In this document: one piece after another, positions 1 through 5,562 of the stretch | Numbering within the stretch: the stretch's first letter is position 1 | How the letters are laid out: each line of letters begins with the position of its first letter | From: DATLTV01 sp035533375 | GTDB taxonomy: Bacteria; Patescibacteriota; Minisyncoccia; UBA6257; 2-01-FULL-56-20 | Assembly: GCA_035533375.1 (NCBI GenBank) | Contig: DATLTV010000087.1 | Span: 1-7,163 of the forward strand | Reading direction: 5' to 3' | Length of the DNA stretch: 7,163 nucleotides | Position numbers and translations under genes: made by a program | The notes under the pieces: model-generated | The model's input: the letters and a program-made list of their open reading frames with translations, nothing else | Told to the model about the DNA's origin: nothing | The model's database searches: none

Positions 1-423
1 GCGGGGATCGGTCCCTTGTCGCATCTGCCGTATGTCTATGTTTATGAACGGAACGATGCCGCAATCTCTCTTTATGGCCTGAAGATCTATCCGGAGCCGG
101 TTCGCGAGGCGCTCATCGAATCGTCCCTCGCCCGATTTTTCACGGGCAAATTCACCATGGAGGCAAAGTTCGACGGTAAAAACAACCAATATTGGCAGGT
201 GAACATCGAGCTGCGCCGCTTACAAAAAACGAAGCCGGCGCTCGCGAAGAAAGCCCTTGATGCGGTCATCGCGCAGATGCAAAAAGGCAATTCCGAATTC
301 CGCGAGCTCTCCGCGCATCTCGGCAAGCGTGCGCTGCCGAAGATCGTTCTCTGTCCGTACGAAAGCCCCGAGTATTTTCGGCCGGGCGGCAAGCAGAAAT
401 GGGTAAAAAAATCGGTACTATAA
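1..423 (+). CDS. PaaK-like adenylate-forming ligase, C-terminal part (5' truncated)
   Basis: The frame is open from the first base, so the real start lies upstream; 140 residues are visible. The TTG at 16 is only an internal Leu. The visible part resembles the C-terminal subdomain of phenylacetate-CoA ligase (PaaK) / coenzyme F390 synthetase-type enzymes, which adenylate a carboxylate and usually pass it to a thiol. The clues are the pattern LPYVYVYERND followed by LYGLKIYPEPVREAL, matching the family's hinge and 'G-x-x-(I/V)-(Y/F)-P' strand, and a basic end (FRPGGKQKWVKK) of the type seen in these proteins. The AMP-binding core lies outside the window, so substrate and activity cannot be judged. 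It ends with tandem stops (TAATAA, 421-426), 6 nt before the next ATG, so it probably shares an operon with the E1-like gene. Family assignment is fairly good; the substrate is unknown. Confidence 0.7.
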   Translation, partial: AGIGPLSHLPYVYVYERNDAAISLYGLKIYPEPVREALIESSLARFFTGKFTMEAKFDGKNNQYWQVNIELRRLQKTKPALAKKALDAVIAQMQKGNSEFRELSAHLGKRALPKIVLCPYESPEYFRPGGKQKWVKKSVL

Positions 424-424
424 T
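419..424 (+). promoter_or_regulatory. Candidate -10 box before the E1-like gene
   Basis: A perfect TATAAT overlaps the stop codon of the upstream gene and ends 5 nt before the ATG at 430. Transcription from it would begin at or next to the start codon and give a leaderless message. No good TTGACA-like -35 is seen 16-18 nt upstream and there is no extended -10 TG, so this may be chance or only an internal operon promoter. Confidence 0.25.
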
Positions 425-429
425 AAGAT

Positions 430-1584
430 ATGGCACAAGAAACGATCGACCGAGAATCTTTCAGGCCCGTGGCACAGCGCGCGAGCGGTTTCGCCGCATT
501 GAAGGAAAAACATCCCGAACTCATTGTCGTCGACCAGTACCGGAAAAATCTTGAAGAGCTTTTCCTTTTGCGCAATCCGAAATATCGCTTCGACAAAAAT
601 TACGCGGCGGATTTCGGAGCGTTCGCAAAAGAACACTTCGGCGCGAAGACGGAAGACGAAGCCGGTTCCTGGTTCTACTTTCCCTGGCGCAACGCGCTCG
701 TGCATTTTTTGGCCGAAGAGCTGCACGAGGAATTGCGAACGGGCAGGAATCGTTATTTGATCACGGTCGAAGAGCAAAAAGCGTTCTACGGCGCGACGAT
801 CGGCATTCTGGGCATGAGCGTGGGAAGCCATGCGGCGATGACGATTGCGATGACGGGCGGCGCAAAGCAGATCAAGCTCGCCGACCCCGATTCGCTTTCG
901 GGCGACAATCTGAACCGCATCCGCACCGGGTTCCATAATGTGGGCGTGAACAAAGCCGTCGCCACCGCACGCGACATTTCCGAAATAAATCCGTACGCCG
1001 CCGTGGAAATTTCCTCCGAAGGCATCCGCGAAGAAAATGCGGAGAAATTTCTCGAAGGCGTGGATGTTCTTCTTGAGGTTATGGATAATCCCTATTGGAA
1101 ATTGAAAGTCCGCGAGCTCGCGCGTGCGCGGGGAATTCCCGTGATCATGGGGACGGACAACGGCGACGGCAATATCGTTGATATCGAGCGCTATGATCTC
1201 GACAAGAACTACCCGATTCTCCACGGCTATGCGGGCGGCCTCACTGCCGAAGGATTGAAGAACATGCCGCCGCAGGATCTGCCGAAGGTCGCGGCGCGCA
1301 TCGCAGGGGCGAACCTTGCCGTGCCGCGCATGCTGGGTTCGGTGGCCGAAGTCGGGAAATCGCTCTATTCCTGGCCCCAGCTCGGCACGGCGGCGAACCT
1401 TTGTGGAACGACGCTCGCGTATCTTTCGCGCCGTATCGCGCTCAAAGATCCGAAAATAAAATCCGGCCGATATCAGGTAAGCCTCGACTCCGTTTTTGAA
1501 TCGGGTTACCGTTGGGGCTGGCTTTCACGCAAGATCGCATTCGCGAAGTTCATAAAAAAGATGATGCGGCAGCAAAAACCATGA
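430..1584 (+). CDS. ThiF/E1-like adenylyltransferase, Rv1355c N-terminal type
   Basis: This 384-aa protein has an N-terminal extension (about 1-117, including a WFYFPWRNALV stretch at about 80-90) followed by an E1/ThiF Rossmann domain. The nucleotide-binding loop is G125-I-L-G128-M-S-V-G132. The acidic strand end is D152-P-D154, followed by N160-L-N162-R163, the usual E1 'NLNR' signature, and D219-N220 matches the conserved Asp-Asn of the MoeB/ThiF active site. Family members bind ATP and adenylate a carboxylate. The only cysteine is C325, so the paired CxxC zinc ligands of MoeB/ThiF are absent. The N-terminal extension plus ThiF layout resembles the first half of Rv1355c ('MoeY'). The next gene begins inside its stop codon (ATGA, 1581-1584) and encodes the matching second half. 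The substrate is unknown; a role in molybdopterin synthesis should not be assumed. The start at 430 directly follows the upstream stop codons; no Shine-Dalgarno is visible. Confidence 0.8.
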   Translation: MAQETIDRESFRPVAQRASGFAALKEKHPELIVVDQYRKNLEELFLLRNPKYRFDKNYAADFGAFAKEHFGAKTEDEAGSWFYFPWRNALVHFLAEELHEELRTGRNRYLITVEEQKAFYGATIGILGMSVGSHAAMTIAMTGGAKQIKLADPDSLSGDNLNRIRTGFHNVGVNKAVATARDISEINPYAAVEISSEGIREENAEKFLEGVDVLLEVMDNPYWKLKVRELARARGIPVIMGTDNGDGNIVDIERYDLDKNYPILHGYAGGLTAEGLKNMPPQDLPKVAARIAGANLAVPRMLGSVAEVGKSLYSWPQLGTAANLCGTTLAYLSRRIALKDPKIKSGRYQVSLDSVFESGYRWGWLSRKIAFAKFIKKMMRQQKP

Positions 1585-2654
1585 TTTCCCGCGACGATAT
1601 ACAACAGATCATCGAAACCGGGGTGCAGGCGCCATCGGGCGACAATTCGCAGCCGTGGCGGTTCGAAGCGGAAGGGGATTCGATACGCGTTTTCAATCTT
1701 CCCGAAAAAGACAATCCGGTTTTGAACTACGAACAGCGTGGATCGTATATCGCGCACGGCGGGGTGGTCGAAAATATGGTAATCGCCGCCGCGGAGTCCG
1801 GGTATGCGGCGAACGTACTGCCGTTTCCAAATCCGAGCGACGCAACGCTCACCGCGACGATCGAGTTCGCGCCCGAGCGCAACGCGAAAAAAGATCCGCT
1901 TTTTCCCGCGATCCGCGCGCGGCATACGAATCGCCGCCCGTATGAACAAGCTCCACTTACCTCGCGCGAGCGCATGGCGCTCAATGCGGCCGTCACGCAT
2001 TTCGGCGCGGAGAAGAATCTTTCATTTGTCTTGGTGAGCGATCCGCGGAAACAGTCGGAGCTTGCCGCCGCCGGCGCCTGTATCGAAACCGTGATCCTCG
2101 AAGACCGCGCGCTTCACCGCCTGCTTTTTAAGGATGTGATCTGGTCGGAAGCGGAGGAACGTCGGGTGCATGGAGGGCTTTTCATCGATACGATGGAATT
2201 CATGCTGCCGCAGCGCGCGGTGTTTTGGCTTGCGAGCCATTGGCCGGCCATACGGCTTTTAAACGGCCTCGGCCTTTCCCGATTTATCGCACGCGAAGAC
2301 GCAAAGCTTTATGCGACGGGCGCGGGATTCGGCGCGCTTCTGCTCAACCGCGCCGAACCGGCGGACGTGCTTCTTGCCGGCCGCGCCATGCAGCGGCTGT
2401 GGCTTACGGCGGCCTCGCTCGGCATCTCGCTTCAGCCCGTGACGGGGCTCATCTTCGCCGCCATGCGGCTCGGCGGCAAAAACCAAAAAGTTTTTTCGGA
2501 AAAGCATGCCGCGATGATCGGATCGAACTACGGAAAAATGCTTGAAGCGCTCGACGCCCGCGATCGAGCGCCCATCATGGCGTTCCGCCTCGGCCACGCA
2601 CCCGCTCCTTCCGCGATATGCACCCGAAAATCGCCGAATATCACATTCAAATGA
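1581..2654 (+). CDS. Nitroreductase-like flavoprotein, Acg/Rv1355c C-terminal type
   Basis: This 357-aa protein belongs to the nitroreductase-like FMN superfamily, in the larger Acg-like/Rv1355c branch. The N-terminal A17-P-S-G-D-N-S-Q-P-W26 motif forms the flavin-binding start of the fold, and R114-H-T-N-R-R119 followed by Pro is the second signature of this branch. The length is well above that of the classic 200-aa nitroreductases, as expected for the pseudo-duplicated Acg type. The frame is open upstream to 1512, but the ATG at 1581 is chosen because it overlaps the preceding TGA as ATGA and places the APS-DN-QPW motif at its normal distance from the N terminus. Its own TGA overlaps the next gene's ATG in the same way. 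Translational coupling to the E1-like gene suggests a complex or linked reaction. Acg-type proteins may sequester flavin rather than reduce substrates, so reductase activity is inference. Confidence 0.8.
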   Translation: MISRDDIQQIIETGVQAPSGDNSQPWRFEAEGDSIRVFNLPEKDNPVLNYEQRGSYIAHGGVVENMVIAAAESGYAANVLPFPNPSDATLTATIEFAPERNAKKDPLFPAIRARHTNRRPYEQAPLTSRERMALNAAVTHFGAEKNLSFVLVSDPRKQSELAAAGACIETVILEDRALHRLLFKDVIWSEAEERRVHGGLFIDTMEFMLPQRAVFWLASHWPAIRLLNGLGLSRFIAREDAKLYATGAGFGALLLNRAEPADVLLAGRAMQRLWLTAASLGISLQPVTGLIFAAMRLGGKNQKVFSEKHAAMIGSNYGKMLEALDARDRAPIMAFRLGHAPAPSAICTRKSPNITFK

Positions 2655-3355
2655 AAGCGATCGTTTTCATAAGCCCCATCGTCGGATTGCCGCCGTCCCT
2701 GCTCGGTTCGTTCAATGCGCTCGCGAAGCGCGGTATAATAATCGAAGGCATCGATATTTTTGAGGGACAGCATGTCGCGAAAAGCTCCTGGAAGATATTG
2801 GGGCTTACGGCGCTTCCGGGCGCGAACGCACGCCGGATCGCATTCGCGAATGCGTACGACGAACCGAAGTTTTTTACAGTGCTTCGCGAGCGCATCGCCG
2901 CGCTCAAGGCGCGCGGAGCAGGTGAGATCATTCTCGGGGGCATGAGCGGAGGATTCATTTTCGCCGCGCGGCAGATTGCGGAATCGCCGGATGCCGCGGT
3001 GAAAGGGCTCTTTGGCGTTTCGCCGCTCATTTTCTATCCGCCGGGCGTTTTCCAAAAAAGCGCGGATCTCGAGAAGATTCCCGCCGGCATGCCGGTGGTT
3101 CTGGTCTGGGGAGACGGTGATACGATCGTGCCCGCCGGGACCGTCGCCTACGCCGAACGGCTCGCAAAGGATCGTGCAAATATCCGCACGCGCGTGATCC
3201 GCGGGCCGGAAGCGGGCGCGAAGGAGGGAAAGCTCGCGCATCAATTTTTCGGCGGCAAAGATTTTGTCGGTAAAATGAAGAATGTATTTTGGAATGCGGC
3301 GGCGGAAAAAATAGCGCTCGGAGAGATCGAGCGCCTTATCGATTCAATTTTATAA
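2651..3355 (+). CDS. Alpha/beta-hydrolase-like protein
   Basis: This 234-aa protein has the spacing of a small alpha/beta hydrolase. A nucleophile elbow G96-G-M-S99-G-G101 follows a beta strand (EIILGG). A strand VVLVWGDGD carries acid candidates D155 and D157, and H197 in KLAHQFFGG sits where the catalytic His is expected. The N-terminal strand AIVFISPIVGLPPS could supply the oxyanion loop. No signal peptide or membrane segment is seen, so it is probably cytoplasmic. The ATG at 2651 is chosen because it overlaps the preceding TGA (ATGA); an in-frame ATG at 2618 would extend 11 residues into the upstream gene. I do not recognise a specific family; it could be an esterase, thioesterase or dienelactone-hydrolase-like enzyme. 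Its place after an acyl-activating enzyme, E1-like protein and flavoprotein suggests it acts on or releases an activated acyl intermediate, which is inference. Confidence 0.65.
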   Translation: MKAIVFISPIVGLPPSLLGSFNALAKRGIIIEGIDIFEGQHVAKSSWKILGLTALPGANARRIAFANAYDEPKFFTVLRERIAALKARGAGEIILGGMSGGFIFAARQIAESPDAAVKGLFGVSPLIFYPPGVFQKSADLEKIPAGMPVVLVWGDGDTIVPAGTVAYAERLAKDRANIRTRVIRGPEAGAKEGKLAHQFFGGKDFVGKMKNVFWNAAAEKIALGEIERLIDSIL

Positions 3356-3358
3356 TCT

Positions 3359-4981
3359 ATGCCTCAAATCGACATTTTTTCACATTGGGATCTGCTCGTT
3401 TTGGGCGTCGTCGTGATCGTGACGGCGATCATCGGCTTTCTCGTCTATTTCGAGAAGCCGAAAAGTCCCACGCATCGCGCCTTCCTCGGATTCACGCTCT
3501 GGACGGTCGTCTGGGGAACTTGCAATTATTTGAGCTACCACGTGCGGCCGGCGATGCTTGCGTTTATCCTGTTGCGCCTCACTGTTTTCGCCGTCGTCTG
3601 GGAAACATATTTTTTCCTTAAATTCGCCGTTGTCTTTCCCGGCGAAGAAAAATTTTCGCCGCGCAACATGTGGCGGGTGGTGCCCGGGATCGCCGCCGTT
3701 GTTGCCGTGCTTACACTCACGCCGCTTATTTTCGAACGCATCGCGAGCGTCGCCGCGGACGGGACGATCGCTTCGGTCGTGAACGGCCCCGTGATACCGG
3801 TCTTCGGCATGACGAGCGTAGGATTCACGGTGGCGGGGCTCGTGCTTTTGATCATGAAGACGCTACGCGCGAAAGACGCCGCCGCGAAGCAGTATTACCT
3901 CATCGGCGCGGGCGCCCTCATTATGTTCGTGCTTATCATCACGTCGAATTTCGCCCTGCCGGTGTTTTTGAACGACACCCGTTATTTGCAGTTCGGCGCG
4001 CTGTTCGTTTTTCCGTTCATCGCGCTCACGAGCTATTCCATCGTCAAGAATAAGATGTTTAATGTGAAGGTGGTGAGTGCTCAGGTTTTTGTCGCCGCCC
4101 TCCTTGTCGTGAGTCTGCTTGAGCTCGTACAGGCGCAATCGCTTGCACAGATCATTCTCCAGGCGGTCATATTGGCGTCTCTCCTTGGCGTAGGAATCCT
4201 TCTTATCCGCAGCGTGCATCTTGAAGTAAAACAGCGGGAAGAACTGCAGCGGCTCGACAAAGAGCTGGAGGACAAAAACCGCCAGCTCGAAGAGCTTTCT
4301 CTTTTCAAAACAAGTCTCTTATCCCTCGCCTCGCATCAGATGAAGTCGCCGCTCGCGGCGATCAAAGGATTCGGGTCGCTGCTTTTGGGCGGACAGATGG
4401 GAACCGCCGACGAAAAAGGAAAAGAAACTGTGGGAAAAATGATGCGATCCGCGAACGATCTGATTGCGCTTATCAATACGTTGCTTGATCTTCGAAAAGT
4501 CGAAGAAGGAAAGATGGATTATCAGTTCGTCAAAGTAGATCTGCGCGAGATGGCGCGCGAGGTATTCGAGCTTCTGAAGCCGCTTGCCGAAGCGAAAAAA
4601 TTGGAGTTCACGTTCGATTCGCCCGAACATGCGGTGTGGGTGAACGTCGACGAGAAACTGAAGCAGGTTATCCAAAATCTCGCGGACAACGCCATCAAAT
4701 ACACGCCGAGCGGGTTCGTGCGCATCGAGCTCAAGGAAGCGAGCGGTATCGCGACGATTTCCGTTTCGGATTCCGGCGTCGGCTTCTCGCCGGAGCTCGC
4801 GCCGCATCTCTTCGAAGAATTCGTCCGCGACGAACGCGTGAAAAAGCAGATCTTGGGCACGGGTCTCGGCCTTTTTATCGCGCGGAAGATCGCGGAAGCG
4901 CACGGCGGTACGATATCAGCCAAATCTCCCGGCGCGGACAAAGGCAGTACGTTCCGGCTTTCGCTTCCCGAAACGGCATAG
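3359..4981 (+). CDS. Multi-TM sensor histidine kinase
   Basis: This 540-aa membrane sensor kinase has about nine hydrophobic segments in its first 285 residues (roughly 11-31, 41-61, 64-92, 106-125, 148-167, 180-203, 209-228, 238-257, 264-284). This resembles the 7TM-type N-terminal sensor regions of bacterial kinases. A charged helix or coiled coil (about 285-316) leads to the HisKA domain with phospho-acceptor H326 in the H box (SHQMKSPLAAIKGF). The HATPase domain has the N box N440-L-A-D-N444, the G1 box D471-S-G-V-G475 and the G2 box G500-T-G-L-G504. All catalytic boxes look intact, so it should autophosphorylate. No response regulator or receiver domain is seen in the window, so its partner is encoded elsewhere or beyond the left edge. 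It starts 3 nt after the hydrolase stop. No periplasmic sensor domain is evident, so it may sense through its membrane region. Confidence 0.92.
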   Translation: MPQIDIFSHWDLLVLGVVVIVTAIIGFLVYFEKPKSPTHRAFLGFTLWTVVWGTCNYLSYHVRPAMLAFILLRLTVFAVVWETYFFLKFAVVFPGEEKFSPRNMWRVVPGIAAVVAVLTLTPLIFERIASVAADGTIASVVNGPVIPVFGMTSVGFTVAGLVLLIMKTLRAKDAAAKQYYLIGAGALIMFVLIITSNFALPVFLNDTRYLQFGALFVFPFIALTSYSIVKNKMFNVKVVSAQVFVAALLVVSLLELVQAQSLAQIILQAVILASLLGVGILLIRSVHLEVKQREELQRLDKELEDKNRQLEELSLFKTSLLSLASHQMKSPLAAIKGFGSLLLGGQMGTADEKGKETVGKMMRSANDLIALINTLLDLRKVEEGKMDYQFVKVDLREMAREVFELLKPLAEAKKLEFTFDSPEHAVWVNVDEKLKQVIQNLADNAIKYTPSGFVRIELKEASGIATISVSDSGVGFSPELAPHLFEEFVRDERVKKQILGTGLGLFIARKIAEAHGGTISAKSPGADKGSTFRLSLPETA

Positions 4982-4989
4982 GAATTTCA

Positions 4990-5009
4990 TCACGGACGCT
5001 TTACCGTGA
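4990..5009 (+). other. Small hairpin just after the kinase gene
   Basis: TCACGG (4990-4995) pairs with CCGTGA (5004-5009) around an 8-nt loop, starting 8 nt after the kinase stop codon. No T-run follows, so it does not fit an intrinsic terminator. It could stabilise the operon's 3' end or be chance. Confidence 0.3.
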
Positions 5010-5037
5010 CAGAACCTGTATATGAAGCATCTCGACA

Positions 5038-5056
5038 AGAACCACTCTCAAAATAC
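5038..5056 (+). repeat. Left terminal inverted repeat (19 bp)
   Basis: This is an exact reverse complement of 5287-5305. Matching stops at both ends (A5037 against G5306; C5057 against T5286), so the arm has sharp limits. Confidence 0.9.
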
Positions 5057-5072
5057 CTTCAGCCGCGATAGC

Positions 5073-5161
5073 GGCAAATCTCGCGAAGCGCGAGGAGTAA
5101 GGGCGAAGGTGCATGTCGATGCTCCTCGCCCGCAACGACACGGCGATTCGCGAGATTTGCC
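5073..5161 (+). repeat. Inner hairpin A of the composite element
   Basis: GGCAAATCTCGCGAA (5073-5087) is the exact reverse complement of 5147-5161 (15 bp). Its apex holds a second hairpin, 5101-5131: GGGCGA pairs with TCGCCC (5126-5131), then GG with CC and GCAT (5111-5114) with ATGC (5119-5122) around a GTCG loop. An alternative pairing, GCGAGGAG (5090-5097) with CTCCTCGC (5122-5129), competes with this apical stem. Confidence 0.85.
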
Positions 5162-5173
5162 CTATCCCAAAAG

Positions 5174-5275
5174 GTTGCGGGAATTTTCCCGCCCCGCTGC
5201 GTTACGCCTCGGTCGGAGTGCCAAAGGCACACCTTCCTCAGCAAGCCTCGCGGGATCGGGAAAATTCCTCGCAAC
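5174..5275 (+). repeat. Inner hairpin B of the composite element
   Basis: GTTGCG (5174-5179), GGAATTTTCCCG (5180-5191) and CCCGC (5193-5197) pair with the complementary blocks in 5250-5275, interrupted only by small bulges. The apical region holds a perfect mini-hairpin, GTGCC (5218-5222) / GGCAC (5226-5230), with an AAA loop. Confidence 0.85.
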
Positions 5276-5286
5276 GCGGCCGGAAT

Positions 5287-5305
5287 GTATTTTGAGAGTG
5301 GTTCT
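5287..5305 (+). repeat. Right terminal inverted repeat (19 bp), overlapping the acylphosphatase start
   Basis: This is the exact reverse complement of 5038-5056. It contains the proposed TTG start (5292-5294), the alternative GTG (5298-5300) and codons up to part of residue 5 of the acylphosphatase. The start codon would therefore be paired in a folded transcript reaching from 5038. Confidence 0.85.
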
Positions 5306-5558
5306 GCGAATCTCGGGCGTCGTGCAGGGAGTCGGTTTCAGGTTTTTCGCGCGGGACGCCGCGGTGAAATTCGGACTCACGGGATTCGTACGCAACGAAC
5401 CGGATGGATCGGTCGCCACGGAAGCAGAAGGCGATGAAGCGGATCTGGAGCGATTTTTAGCATGGTGCCGGAAGGGACCGCCATTCGCGAAAGTGGAGAA
5501 GATCGATTTCAAATTCTCCGACCGAATTAGAAATTACGAGGATTTTGCTATAGAATAA
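5292..5558 (+). CDS. acyP: Acylphosphatase
   Basis: This 88-aa protein matches the usual length (about 90 aa) and signature of acylphosphatase, a small cytosolic ferredoxin-like-fold enzyme that hydrolyses acyl phosphates such as carbamoyl phosphate and 1,3-bisphosphoglycerate. The loop G9-V-V-Q-G-V-G-F-R17 contains the phosphate-binding Arg, and G31-F-V-R-N35 contains the catalytic Asn; P37-D-G follows as is typical. I choose TTG at 5292 because it gives the normal N terminus (two or three residues before the first strand); GTG at 5298 is also possible. An ATG at 5022 in the same frame would give 178 aa, but its first 90 residues are a translation of the palindromic repeat and look like Arg/Ser-rich nonsense. 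No clear Shine-Dalgarno is seen. The gene ends 4 nt before the zwf-gnd start. Identity is confident; the exact start is not. Confidence 0.88.
   Translation: MRVVLRISGVVQGVGFRFFARDAAVKFGLTGFVRNEPDGSVATEAEGDEADLERFLAWCRKGPPFAKVEKIDFKFSDRIRNYEDFAIE
5528..5556 (+). promoter_or_regulatory. Candidate promoter for the zwf-gnd gene inside the end of acyP
   Basis: TAGAAA (5528-5533, 4 of 6 to TTGACA), a 17-nt spacer and TAGAAT (5551-5556, 5 of 6 to TATAAT) lie 6 nt before the ATG at 5563. An overlapping extended -10, TGC-TATAGA (5546-5554), is also possible. Initiation would fall at or beside the start codon, giving a leaderless message. It resembles the TATAAT-AAGAT-ATGG junction at 419-433. This rests on pattern only. 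Confidence 0.35.
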
Positions 5559-5562
5559 AGAT

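Larger units (their letters stand above)
5038..5305. repeat. 268-bp composite palindromic element with 19-bp inverted terminal repeats
   Basis: The left arm 5038-5056 (AGAACCACTCTCAAAATAC) is the exact reverse complement of 5287-5305. The pairing continues imperfectly inward, with 5062-5067 (GCCGCG) against 5275-5280. Inside lie two independent long hairpins (5073-5161 and 5174-5275), so a single strand would fold into a three-way junction. It fills nearly all of the only large gap without a gene (4982-5291). No transposase is inside and no clear target-site duplication flanks it. It could be a MITE-like or REP-like repeat of the host, or a structured leader RNA for the downstream acylphosphatase, whose probable start lies in its right arm. 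The inverted-repeat structure is read directly; mobility and regulation are inference. Confidence 0.85.

Noticed and set aside
418..1224. Long minus-strand open frame (268 codons) opposite the E1-like gene
   Set aside because: It is the complement of a convincing + strand gene; GC-rich codon use opens antisense frames. Its translation has no recognisable motif.
2528..3244. Minus-strand open frame (238 codons) opposite the hydrolase gene
   Set aside because: It is a shadow of the hydrolase and the nitroreductase end, with a composition rich in Arg/His/Ala and no domain signature.
3351..3356. TATAAT as a promoter for the kinase gene
   Set aside because: It is only 2 nt from the ATG, so a normal start site would fall downstream of the start codon, and no -35 is visible. 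It is kept only as part of the junction pattern.
4990..5009. Intrinsic terminator after the kinase gene
   Set aside because: The 6-bp stem has an 8-nt loop and no following T-tract, so it is listed only as a hairpin.
5038..5305. CRISPR array
   Set aside because: The repeats are inverted and nested, not regularly spaced direct repeats, and no cas gene is in view.
5029..5315. ATCTCG at 5029-5034 and 5310-5315 as a target-site duplication of the palindromic element
   Set aside because: The copies are not directly at the element ends (several bases away on each side) and six bases can match by chance.
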